From Ectocarpus siliculosus (taxonomy: Eukaryota > Sar > Phaeophyceae > Ectocarpales > Ectocarpaceae): a stretch of 14,330 bases of DNA. The stretch is taken from positions 26,160 to 40,489 of the forward strand of contig FN648805.1 in NCBI GenBank assembly GCA_000310025.1, in the 5' to 3' direction. Below are positions 1-8,931 of the stretch, piece after piece (the first letter of the stretch is position 1; each line of letters starts with the position of its first letter). A program made the translations under genes and the position numbers. The notes beneath the pieces were generated by a model. That model saw only the letters and a program-made list of their open reading frames with translations, searched no databases and was not told the origin of the DNA.

Positions 1-185
1 GACCACCATTGGTTAACCATGATCAGCCATGGCTAACCATGGCCATTGTGCATGGTCACCCATGGCTGATCATAGATCATGGACAACCATGGGTTTCCAT
101 CAACCACGACTGACCATGGCTCACCATGGTCAGCCATGGTCAGCCATGGTCAACCATGGTTAACCATGGTTAACCATGGTGAAAA
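1..185. repeat. 10-bp-period minisatellite of CCATGG palindromes
   Basis: The stretch is built from units of about 10 bp centred on the self-complementary hexamer CCATGG, with variable linkers (TCAG, TTAA, TCAA, CTGA). From 121 to 180 the period is exactly 10 and the hexamer falls at the same column six times in a row. From 1 to 120 the same period is visible but more diverged. The array begins at the window edge, so its left end is not seen. A plus-strand reading frame that starts inside it has a His/Gly/Met-rich repeat translation and is not taken as a gene. Confidence 0.9.
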
Positions 186-1334
186 TGCCGATGATGTACA
201 TGACTGCAAAGTTAGCGCCCAACACCCTTGTACGCAAAGACGATGGGAAATATCAGTAGCCACATACCTGCTCCACGCAGCCTTGGCGTTCTTGCCAGTC
301 GTTCTCGATCCCCTAGCTGAGCTTTCCACCTCTCCGTCAACCCTCTGGCCACGGTCTTACTGTAGCCCAGTTAATAAGGCCTCTGGAGGAGGCGTGTTTT
401 TGTATGAAGTCTGCGCGCCAGCGGCGCAAAATATATAAAAATCCTAAACCCAATAACACTGCTTGGCCAGCCTGTTCACCACGCATGGACGTGTGCGCAC
501 ATGGACAGGAGGGGGCGCATGGATACAAAGGATAACGCATGGTGCTGAGCATGCGTCAGCCGATGGCGAATGGTTACGAGGACCGAGGCCGGTTCTTCAG
601 CAGCCGCATAGCCGAGAACCGAGACAACCATGTGAGCGAATCACGATTTTTTTTGTGGCCTCCCGCGCTTCTGCACGCTGCTGTCACAGGTCTCAGCCCC
701 AGTACGCCTCCAATCAGCGTGTACTGCTGCTTGTTTCTGCACACATGAACAACCGACTTGTGCACCGTGTTCGATGTTGGGTTAGGGTTCGATGTTTATT
801 GGAGCGTGAGTGTCCCTAAGCATACCAGCTCTGGTCATGCACGCAACGCGGGGTGAGGGAAAAGGTAATATCGCCGTTGGTCATTTTTTTTGCAATCACA
901 GATAGGCACGCACATGCACTTTCTTGGGGATGTAGGCTTGTGGGTGTTGACGACCCGTATCGGCTCTCGAAGAGGTGTTGTTGTTTGTCGTCAAAAAGGG
1001 TAGTCCTAATTTACTCTTGAGTTGGTGCGTGCTCTCTCCGCAGTGTGTCGCGCAAGTAGAACGTGCGTATGCAGCAATGACCACTGATGTACATAAGCAG
1101 AGCACCCGATTGTGCAATCTTATAGTCACAGGTCAAAGGCAAAAACTCAAGTGCTGCGTGTAAGCCTGTACGTGTCCTGTACGGCTGCAGCGCGGCGTGC
1201 CAACTCACTTGTTGTGCCGCTGGACCCTTTAGTACGAGAGGCTTGGCTCTGAGTACGCAGGAAGGTCCGAAGGAGAAGAAGATGGTGTGGTGGAAATGTA
1301 ATTACTTGATCAGTGGAGACCAGAAAGAATGTAG
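186..1334. other. no supported gene; one TATA-like string
   Basis: Several short frames are open here, but none shows a recognisable motif, a persuasive start or splice-bounded coding composition. A TATA-like string (TATATAAAAA, 432-441) follows a GC-rich stretch. With no coding region downstream it is only a possible core promoter. A short GGGTTAGGG string at 779-787 resembles telomere-type repeats but is too short to matter. Confidence 0.5.
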
Positions 1335-1428
1335 AGAAACAGAGGGGTAGTGAACCCCGGAGAAGTAGAGAGGTTGAGAAACCCCAAAGAAGCAGAGGCT
1401 TGGAGAACCCCCAGAGAAGCAGAGTGAG
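1335..1428. repeat. 27-bp minisatellite, about 3.5 copies
   Basis: The core AGAAGCAGAG and its variants recur at 1335, 1361, 1388 and 1415, giving spacings of 26, 27 and 27 bp. Each core is followed by a GTTGAGAAACCCC-like segment. Because the period is a multiple of three, both strands show an apparent 9-residue peptide repeat. I treat that as a by-product of the DNA repeat, since no longer coding context supports it. Confidence 0.8.
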
Positions 1429-1592
1429 AGGATGGGGCGAGTACGCGCTCATCCTCGAAATCATGGAATCACACCTATCCGACAACGTCGACCAATCACA
1501 CGTGTTCAGAATACGGTACTGGTAAGCTACGATACGTTTCTGGAAAGATTACTTCAACACCATGCTCTCGAACTTGTGCCACGTATGCACAT

Positions 1593-1850
1593 CAAGTATT
1601 GTACTTGCACGCACAAGTGATTACTTGCACTGACGTACGACAAACCGCAGAATACAGCTTCAACAATTGAACTAATAATGTACTTTCCAAATTCGACTGC
1701 TGAGCGCAGACAAATATTCATTCATTCAAGCACGCAAGTCTGAGTTACTTGCGGCGGTACATATTCTTTCATACACACACGTCAGAGGCACTTGCGACAA
1801 CTACCCGATGCATATATAATTCCGAGCACGCAAGTCTGAGCTACTTGCAC
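1593..1850. repeat. cluster of CAAGT/ACTTG hairpins
   Basis: Four small inverted repeats share the core CAAGT...ACTTG: 1593-1607 (stem CAAGTA, 3-nt loop), 1614-1627 (stem CAAGT, 4-nt loop), 1734-1752 (stem GCAAGT, 7-nt loop) and 1830-1848 (stem GCAAGT, 7-nt loop). The last two lie in 23-bp copies (1730-1752 and 1826-1848) that differ at one base and sit 96 bp apart. The surrounding DNA is AT-richer than most of the window. The function is unknown: they could be remnants of a small inverted-repeat element or binding sites for a dimeric protein. Confidence 0.7.
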
Positions 1851-2706
1851 TATGACATATTTCTGGAAATCTAGGCTATGCAGATTATTTCTGGATATGA
1901 AACACAGAACATCAACCATGTCTCCATATTCCGAGTATGACAGACCAGACGGAATTTTACCTACTACATGACATAGCGACATTGACAATATTTGAACTAG
2001 TCAAACTGACTACCTAATGCTGAAGCTACGGTAGTGCCAAATATTCCAACACACTTCGCCATCGCACTGCTGCAGCGTGTATCATTCTTTCCTAACCCCA
2101 AAGGTAGCGGTGGGCAGCGCTGGGTGTCTTATGATCGGCTGCTGACCATTCTCGCGGGAGGTTAAGGGCTACACAGCCTTCAAGGTGGTAGACTTTGGTG
2201 TAGATAGAGGGTCTAAACCGAAGGAGTCCCTATTTGTGTACGTTTCCCACCTCTAAAACACGAAGAGTATGTAGTCGTCCACGGAAAACATCATTTGACG
2301 AGTACGAACGCTGGACGCAGACATGCAGACCCGGCTGGTGCTTAGGAAATTGGATTACAATAGACCATTCCCCATACGCTAAGGGTCCCGAATGATGCAA
2401 ACACCCACTGACGTATGATACGAGTACGACAGCAGGCCTGGACAATGCAACCTCCCAATGGGTTGCGATTCGAAAAGATACAATTAAGTATAATTTGTAA
2501 CGGGTTTTGGGGTCCAAAACGTGAATCGCTTTCTCTGACGCTCTGAAATCACTGCGAGTCTATCTTAGACTCTTTCCTTAGCTAGAGATGGATTCGTTGG
2601 GTCATCATGTTATATATATACCCACAGGATGGTCGTCGTGACGTGATATATTTCTTGTTATTAGTATGGGAAAAAAAAAAAAAGATGGCTCGAATTTTAC
2701 ACTTCT
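1851..2706. other. no supported gene
   Basis: This is AT-richer sequence without a convincing coding region. The longest minus-strand frames (around 1782-1988 and 2230-2517) show no motif and no paired splice signals. A run of 13 A residues lies at about 2670-2683, next to the first copy of the direct repeat. Confidence 0.5.
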
Positions 2707-2868
2707 ACAGCAGTAGAACCAGACGCCGACTGTACATAGAAGTCGTACGAGTGTCGACTTAGTTGTGCTGTCACAGCATCTTCCACGCACTTCTGCCAGT
2801 GCTGGTTTGTTGATTGGAGTCTTGTAGGTCGAGATACAGCCGTGAGATTCTCGGGTGGTGGAGGCAAA
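2707..2868. repeat. diverged direct repeat, copy 1
   Basis: This segment aligns along its length with 3149-3300. Shared anchors in the same order are ACAGCAGTA, CTGT.CATA, GTTGTGCTGTC, CATCTTCCACGCAC, GATTGGAGTCTTGTAGG and GTGG.AGCAAA-type ends. The copies differ by many substitutions and a few small indels, so the duplication is old. The A-run just upstream might mark an insertion end. Confidence 0.75.
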
Positions 2869-3148
2869 AGTGAACCAGAGCAAAAAATTGCATGCATAGC
2901 TCGATTACTGCTGTGTTTTTGCTAAAGCAGTATGGACTAGACGCCGAACGACGTCCGCGTACTACGGCAACGACCTAACTGGATGGGATACTTCCTATCA
3001 CGGCGAACCATAGTACAATGCGATGCAAACATCCGTTCGTGTGTGCGGCTGCCACATGTGTCGACGACAGGTACACGTAGAGCTCTCGCCATGTTGTCGT
3101 TACCGCGCAGGAGGACCCCTCGGAGATCTTCCACATGGTGCTACAACG

Positions 3149-3300
3149 ACAGCAGTACTACTGTCCATATATGTCGTAGGAGAGTGGAGTTGTGCTGTCC
3201 CGACATCTTCCACGCACTCTCCTACCGGTGCTTTCGTCGATTGGAGTCTTGTAGGACGAAATACAAGAGTGGGTTGGGTTCCCGGGTTGTGGAAGCAAAC
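3149..3300. repeat. diverged direct repeat, copy 2
   Basis: This is the second copy of the repeat at 2707-2868, in the same orientation and offset by about 435 bp. The best kept blocks are GATTGGAGTCTTGTAGG and CATCTTCCACGCAC. A T-run of about 14 bases follows at 3357-3370. Similar minus-strand translations of the two copies follow from the DNA similarity and do not alone show coding. Confidence 0.75.
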
Positions 3301-3487
3301 CTGCCTGCAACAACAGAGAAGGCGGTGTTCTATTTACTACGGTATCCCGCTCAACTTTTTTTTTTTTTTTGCGACATGTGGTTGCATATTTCTTTGCCAT
3401 TGCCGAAAAAGACCGCTGGATCTTTACGCAGTCCATCTTTCGCATTTATTATTTTACACCGAATGACGCCGGACGGGTCGACATTAA

Positions 3488-3600
3488 TCATTTTGTTGTT
3501 GCTGTTATTGTGTCTTCACATTAAAAATCGTTCCGATCTCTCTCTACCCAGTACCTTCATATATGTCCGTACTAGTGGATTCACAGGTGGAGGTCGAACC
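3488..3600 (-). mobile_element. retroposon-like repeat, copy 1
   Basis: Read on the minus strand, this region matches the plus strand at about 11495-11590. A block of 23 bp is identical (3538-3560 against the reverse complement of 11510-11532). Beyond it comes a similar stretch containing CGGA, a short T-run and ATGTGAAGACA. Both copies then end in an AAC-rich simple tail. A shared body followed by a simple-sequence tail is typical of SINE-like retroposons. GGGTTCGACCTCC on the minus strand near 3590-3602 resembles a pol III B box, but copy 2 does not have one at the same distance, so a tRNA origin is unproven. Confidence 0.55.
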
Positions 3601-3672
3601 CCCTTGTGGAGAAAATACCCTCCCCCCCCCACCTTGGCAAGGTGGATGTGCCTCATTTTCCTGAATTTTGTA

Positions 3673-3880
3673 CCTTGACAATCTCGGCCGTGCGGCAACC
3701 TTGGGAGTCACCTCGCCAAGGGGTAAAAAATCTCAAGGTCATCGCAATACGGGCAACACGCAACCTTGGCAATCTCGGCGGTGCGGCAACCTTGGGAGTC
3801 ATCTCGCCAAGGGGAAAAAAATCTCGAGGTCATCAAGGTCATCGCAATGCCGGCAACAACACGCGACCTTGACAATCTCC
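3673..3880. repeat. tandem repeat, units of 91 and 103 bp
   Basis: Units begin with CCTTG(A/G)CAATCTCGG at 3673 and 3764, and a truncated third begins at 3867. Each full unit contains GTGCGGCAACCTTGGGAGTC, then CTCGCCAAGGGG, an A-run, and GGTCATCGCAAT. The second unit is longer because short GGTCATC and AAC strings are doubled. Just upstream, at about 3628-3646, lies a near-perfect CCACCTTG/CAAGGTGG palindrome with the same CCTTG core. Confidence 0.85.
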
Positions 3881-4409
3881 TTATTTATTTATTTTTCTTT
3901 CTTAATATGACACAACGAAACCATCTCTATCATAGAAAAGAGTCTGTTTTGGAGTTAAATGTGTGTTTGCGGAGGAACAAGGGAGGAACAAATCGGGGGC
4001 GCGCAGATTGGAGTGCGGAGGGGGCCCACGGAAAGTGCATAATTTCCATAGGGGGGGGGGGCTCTCGAGAAAAAAATGGTTGGAGCTGACGTGGACACGC
4101 ACGACAGAGCCAGTGTGTCCCTCCCTTCCCGCGCTCCCGTCCCTCTTACGTGCAAAGAGCATGTACACCATCAGCGCTATGAGCAGCACGGGCACTACTG
4201 CTCACCCCCAGCATGCTGCAGCAGCACAGTCGCAAGTCTCAACTGCAGAAGAAGGAGGAAAAGATGCAGAAGCACGTCGCGAAGATCAGGACCAAAGTGC
4301 GAAGGTTGTGTGACAACCTCACGGATGAGGTGAGGGCGGCACACCCACCCGATGTAGTATGAACCTTTTGCCCCGTCCCTTTGGATTTGCACCCAATAAT
4401 AAACCCGCC
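3881..4409. other. no supported gene; contains a G-run
   Basis: Overlapping frames exist on both strands but show no recognisable motif or consistent splice boundaries. A run of 10 G residues lies at 4051-4060. A purine-rich stretch with several GAAGAAGG-like strings lies at 4240-4275. Confidence 0.5.
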
Positions 4410-4493
4410 ACGACCTCTATACTCTCTCTCCCTCTCTTTCTTTCTCTGTCTCTTTCTATTTCTCTCTTTCTCTCTTCCTCTCTCTCTCCACAG
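4410..4493 (+). repeat. long polypyrimidine tract ending in CACAG
   Basis: About 80 bases are almost wholly C and T, mostly CTCT and TTTC strings, and end in CCACAG followed by GTGGCC. This has the form of an extreme splice acceptor on the plus strand. The sequence after it is the 60-bp tandem repeat and not a recognisable exon. A plain CT microsatellite is the simpler reading. Confidence 0.7.
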
Positions 4494-4529
4494 GTGGCCA
4501 AAGTACACATTGGGGGTAGGTTGGGAGCA

Positions 4530-4720
4530 CCCCCAATGTCGGGCAGGTTGTGGAGGGGGATTGCGAGGCAGCCACAACCTTGGCCAGCCCTCCTGGTTCT
4601 GCAAGGCTGGGTGCGGAAGGTTGGGAGGGCTGTCACAACCTAGGCCATGACTCCTGGTCGTACAAGCACCGGTGCGGAAGTTTGGGAGGCTGCCACAACC
4701 TTGGTCCTGACCTCCTGCAT
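4530..4720. repeat. 60-bp tandem repeat, about 3 copies
   Basis: The marker CACAACC recurs at 4573, 4634 and 4694, spacings of 61 and 60 bp. Each is flanked by GGAGGC-type sequence before, then TTGG/TAGG, a CTCCTG block and GGTGCGGAAG. The GTGCGG...TTGGGAG wording resembles the unit of the 3673-3880 array, so the two arrays may be distantly related. Confidence 0.8.
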
Positions 4721-6680
4721 GTAACCAAAAACAAACAAACTGGCAAAAACACACACACACACACTCCCACACTCCCGCGGGGTGACTCATGTCGGTTCGA
4801 CCGCCACTGCTGCTGTATAATAATACAAAATATTTATTTCTTTCACCCGCCGGCCCGCACAAAACATATGTAATAATGCACGCGCCTCAGTACAGCATTA
4901 TCATTATGTTTTACATGCAAAGTCGGATACACCACGAAACTGATGCTAAGTTGAGTCTGGTTATCTGCAGCGGAGATCAGACACATTGCTACAACAGACC
5001 ACTCAACCGATAATAAAGTAGCCGTCATGGAGACCTCATCATCTATCTATGTTTTTTTTTCTTTCTGCTGCATACAGCGCAGTACAGCAGCAGTATTATA
5101 TTATTACAGCAGCCAGCCGGTTTTCCTCCACTCACTGAAAAGACTCCGCCACATCCCGTTCGACTGTGGGTATATCACGAATGTGTAGTCTTTCTGTGCG
5201 TGTATTTACTTTTTTTTTTCCTTTTACTGTGCAGCACCACGGGAATTGATTGATCCCGCGCACGTCGGTTGTGCATACATACATACATACTGCTGTACGT
5301 GGGTTCGAGGGCTGGTCAGCGCAATTAGACTAATTGTTATTATCCATTTTTTTCCCATTTTTTCAGCTTTCGACATTTTTTCCGCTGTTTTTTTTATTGT
5401 TCCTGTGTTACAACGAGCTCATTTATTGTTTCCTCCCGGCGGTCGGAACACCCAAACAAGTTGTATTTTTCCAAGAACAACCGGTGGGCTGAAACAACCA
5501 CAAAAAAAAAGGCTGTGGTGAAAAGCATTCATTTTTGTCGCTTGGGCGGCGGTGAACGGAAAACGGCCCAAAAATAGACGCGATTTGCTCTTTCTATGGA
5601 GAGAAGACATTTGTAACCGGGGGTATAACCGTGGGAGAGGACGTTTGGAAGACATTATTATTACATACAGTTTACTTTTTTAATCCCCGGCGAAAAATAC
5701 CTACCGGGTACCATTCATGTTTTGGTAGTATTTACGCAACGAATCGATCGTTAATTTGCGACCGCGGCCACTTGGTTACCGGTCATCGTTGCTATAGTCT
5801 ATCCCGAACTCTTGCTCTGTGAACCAGCTAAGATGGGGCATTTGTGATACTTGACGTATAAACAGACCTCCAAATAAGCCCCGTATCTACAGGCTTTCTC
5901 CCCCAGCCAGTGCAATACGACTCCCCATCCCGAAAGGGTATCAACCACCTGTAGGCTTTCAGTAATTTTGTGAACAAAGAAAGAGAGCCTTCTCAAGATT
6001 GCTTAGACGAGTCCCGGCATTGCAGTGTGTTCTCTGTGTGCTGGCATGCATAAAACGAACGAAATAGACGGTTGCCTACCTCGCTACCTTCCATATGCTA
6101 GACGCGGTCCGTCATCCGCCTGCGCCGTGTATTGTGGGGTCACGGTGGTCTACACATCTTTTTCAATTTTTTTTTCGATTTTTCGTTTCAGTTCTCTTGC
6201 TGTTTGTCGAGCACATTTTTTCATCCGGCTGCGTCTCATACTGGATGAAACACTGATCGTTGTTCCAACTTGCACGGTAGCCACTAATTCCAATACAGAG
6301 CATGCATTAAAGTCGTTGCCCACAGGGGTAACGTTGTTTTTGAGGCGCCATCGACCAAGTGGGGACGGCAACTCCATCCGCCGAAGAGGTCAGATATCTC
6401 CTCGGCATCAGAAGAAACAAGTTCCAACACACGTGATGCAAGGATCAACGGTTGTGCCCGCGTTGGCCTCGCAATATCAAGGGGAGGAGAGCACACGAGG
6501 CCCAAATAAACAACTCCCCTGGCTCATCCGCGGATAAGCCAAGGGGAGGGATAGCAAACGCATTCGGTGCCGTGAAACGCTGAGATGGGTGGCATCCGTC
6601 AAAGAAAATATACACCAATAAACAACGGTGACGAGGCAACAAAACACGATTCATTTAGTTTCCAATTCTTGAGCAGCGCA
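4721..6680. other. no supported gene; short microsatellites
   Basis: The stretch holds a CA microsatellite (4749-4764), a CATA microsatellite (5274-5290) and many T-runs of 8-10 bases. A 170-codon plus-strand frame at 6025-6537 has a Phe/Ile-rich part derived from T-runs and no family motif. Minus-strand frames overlap it in the same place. I could not choose between strands and call none of them a gene. Confidence 0.45.
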
Positions 6681-7705
6681 CCGCTCATTTGTTGAGGGTA
6701 CCAAATGTACACGCCACTGGCAAGGGTCTGAGGGCTTCAGGAGTGGGCATGCCATATCGTCTCGTATCCCCACTGCAACGCCCGACACCCCTTCTGGTAG
6801 GAAACACGGCTGCAACCCAGTGCAACGCATACCTCAGGTGCACGATCTCTCCCACCCACTCCCGTCTCCGCAGCAATGTACCTACCGCCTACGCCCCCGA
6901 AATTGTTCTCCCCGCCACCTCCCACCCACGTCCCCGTCTCTGCGATTTTCCTGTCCGCCTTGTGATCTGCCACCAAAATGAAACCGCCCCCGTACGCCCT
7001 CTCCTCTTCCCGCTACCACGTCAATGCTCGAACAGGCATCGAGCGCGAGGCAGGTCCGTTACACCTGGGTGTGTACTACGGCATGGGCGATGGGGGCGAG
7101 CGGGCGGGGGGGGGGCGGGGTTGGCTCAAGCGAGCTAGTACGGCACTGGAAGTGCGTCAGAAAAGCGGTGTTTTGCTGCGTTTTTTTGGGGGGCGAAGGT
7201 GGTTTATCGGTCATCTGCGAGCGTTCCTAGGACGACCCCACCTCTTCTAGATACAGCGACGTGCTCCTGGACCGCGCGCGGGAACTAGCCATCTTGGCGC
7301 CGAAAGAATAAAGAACCCACGGAAGTATCACCTGCCGTTCCCATGGACGGGCCCAAAGTACGTATACGAAGCATGCGGGCCAAAAAGCACGCACAACGCA
7401 GTCAAATGCTTAGAGGTAGGCCCCTTCCAACCCGTTCTGGGTGGATACGATGAGCCACCGCCTCCGGAGGGAGGAGTCGGGAGGATAGGTAATGTGGGAA
7501 CGTACACAACTTCACATCATACTTCCTACATCACGGTGTCCAACACTGGCGCGGCGCGTGGGGTTCATATTTTAAATCCATGCTACAACGAATGCGCCCC
7601 CCCCCCTAACCAGTGGCATCGAAATCACCACCTTTACCCGGACACCCGTGTTTCCCGCTGTGAGCGCGAAAAAGCAGGCCTTCAAATACCGCCCCACACA
7701 CTTAC
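6681..7705. other. no supported gene; possible splice signals on both strands
   Basis: Frames are open on both strands at 6689-7250. A clean acceptor-like string (pyrimidine-rich, ending CTCCGCAG) lies on the plus strand near 6875. A donor-like GAG/GTATGC lies on the minus strand near 6835. Neither leads to a protein I can recognise. The stretch 7085-7120 is extremely G-rich and is listed separately. Confidence 0.4.
7085..7120 (+). other. potential G-quadruplex block
   Basis: Runs of 3, 5, 3, 10 and 4 G residues lie within 36 bases, separated by loops of 1-5 nt. This satisfies the usual four-run G-quadruplex pattern on the plus strand. There is no adjacent gene I can tie it to. Confidence 0.6.
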
Positions 7706-8082
7706 AACAGATTGCCAGTCAGCTCCACCTACTCCCTGAACTGGTGCCTCCGTTCCGACAAGGTTTTGTTCCCACTCCACATAGCCCCATGGCCGTCCCG
7801 CCGACACCGTGTCTGACTGAGCGGGCGCGAGCGGCAGGACTGCGAATACGTCCTGGAGGGTGACCCGACAGAGATCGCCAGCCGTGACCGTTCGGGTTTC
7901 CCACTTCCTTCCAGTCCAACCCGAGGCCGTCCACTCGACGCCGTCCGCCAGCGCTTGCATAGCTAAGCTGTCGTTCGTAGTATGCCACATGTGTTCGGCG
8001 TTGTCTCGTCCACTCGCCGAAGGAGCCGATGCTTTCTGCTGCTTGTTCTTTGCCTCTCCGACGTTGCAATTCGTCACAACGC
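7706..8082 (-). CDS. candidate exon, unknown protein
   Basis: This is a minus-strand open stretch of about 125 codons with high GC at third positions and balanced composition. It is bounded by an acceptor-like ACATGCAG just upstream of 8082 and a strong donor (CTGTT/GTAAGT) after 7706, which would end the exon in phase 0. The translation is rich in Trp and beta-branched residues, including VEWTASGW, TVTAGDLCRV and WGYVEWEQ, which suggests a beta-rich fold. I do not recognise the family. It could be a 3' exon of the transposase-like gene upstream or part of a separate gene. An overlapping longer minus-strand frame (7719-8504) has poorer composition and I rejected it. Confidence 0.35.
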
Positions 8083-8846
8083 CTGCATGTCGAACGATGC
8101 AAGTTTGGGCACCAACAAGCATGGGGGAACACGATTAGGAAGTTGCACCGCGCATGTTTCGAATCCCGTCCGATGGTCGACGAGGATGAGGATCGGTGGA
8201 GAAATACGTCGAGGGCTCGCCGAGCGTCGTAGCAACAAACACAACATCGAAGCATATTACACGGCGGCGTGGATGCTGTGGGAGGGTGTGCATGGGGAGC
8301 CCACGGTTCAGGAGGCGTGGTGAAGACACAATATTCTACCAGTCGGCCTGGCTGGGTTAATTTTATTTCTCGTTCGGTTAAGGGACATGTGCTCGGGGTG
8401 CTCAGCGGGATATGTAGGTTGTTCGTCGCGTACCACATCGCTAAGGGTGCTTCGGCCTGCACGCCATACAAAAACAACTGCATGTTGGCGAAGGTCGTAC
8501 ACAACTCGACACCTAGTCATGGTTTGAAAACGGTTCGCATTTCGGCGCTCGTCTTTTTTCCTTCCCTTCTTTCCGGATACTTCCAGTCGTGGTCGGCGAA
8601 GTAGGAGATTCAAAATACCACTTTCGAAAGGCGGGGCGTTGCAGCTACTATTAAAGCTCTCATGTGACCTTCATCCTGTGCGCCCCGTAGAATGTTGGTC
8701 GTATGGCGCCAGAACACAATTAGATGGGACAGGCACGCACACCCCTGGGAGGACTGCGGACGAAAGGAGGTCGCGCTAACAGGGCGCCGCGTGTGTACGT
8801 GTGAATACGCTCAAAAGGATAACCGTCTCTGAATTCACGAACTCAC
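8083..8846. other. probable intron or intergenic DNA
   Basis: Two minus-strand frames overlap at 8308-8613 and both look weakly protein-like. An acceptor-like CCAACATGCAG (minus strand, near 8481) could open an exon in either. Without a family match I cannot choose a frame, so no exon is called. Confidence 0.3.
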
Positions 8847-8931
8847 CGTTGACGACCACATTGCGAGCGATGTGAAGCCCTTTGTGGATGGAACCGAGAG
8901 CAACCCCCATCACGCGAGTGACTTGCTTGAC
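8847..8931 (-). CDS. candidate 85-nt exon, kinase-loop-like
   Basis: On the minus strand this segment lies between an acceptor-like GGGTCCAG and a strong donor (AACG/GTGAGT). It reads as 28 codons plus one base and includes VMGVALGSIHKGL and HIARNVVVN. The second part recalls the H-R-D-x-A-A-R-N catalytic loop of tyrosine-kinase-like proteins, but the R-D pair, including the catalytic Asp, is absent. No DFG motif was found downstream. A kinase relationship is speculative; the exon boundaries are the firmer part. Confidence 0.3.

Noticed and set aside
79-438. Plus-strand frame of 119 codons at the left edge
   Set aside because: Half of it is the CCATGG minisatellite translated, giving repeated HG and MV pairs. 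There is no motif and no splice support.
1593-1850. Spaced repeats as a CRISPR array
   Set aside because: There are only two near-identical copies, the spacing of 73 bp between them is too long, and the setting is eukaryotic with no cas genes.
4780-5300. GGTTCGA strings at about 4794 and 5290 as tRNA or pol III B boxes
   Set aside because: No acceptor stem, A box or anticodon arm can be folded around either string.
6025-6537. Plus-strand frame of 170 codons
   Set aside because: The middle is Phe/Ile/Ser derived from T-runs and there is no family likeness. Overlapping minus-strand frames look equally plausible.
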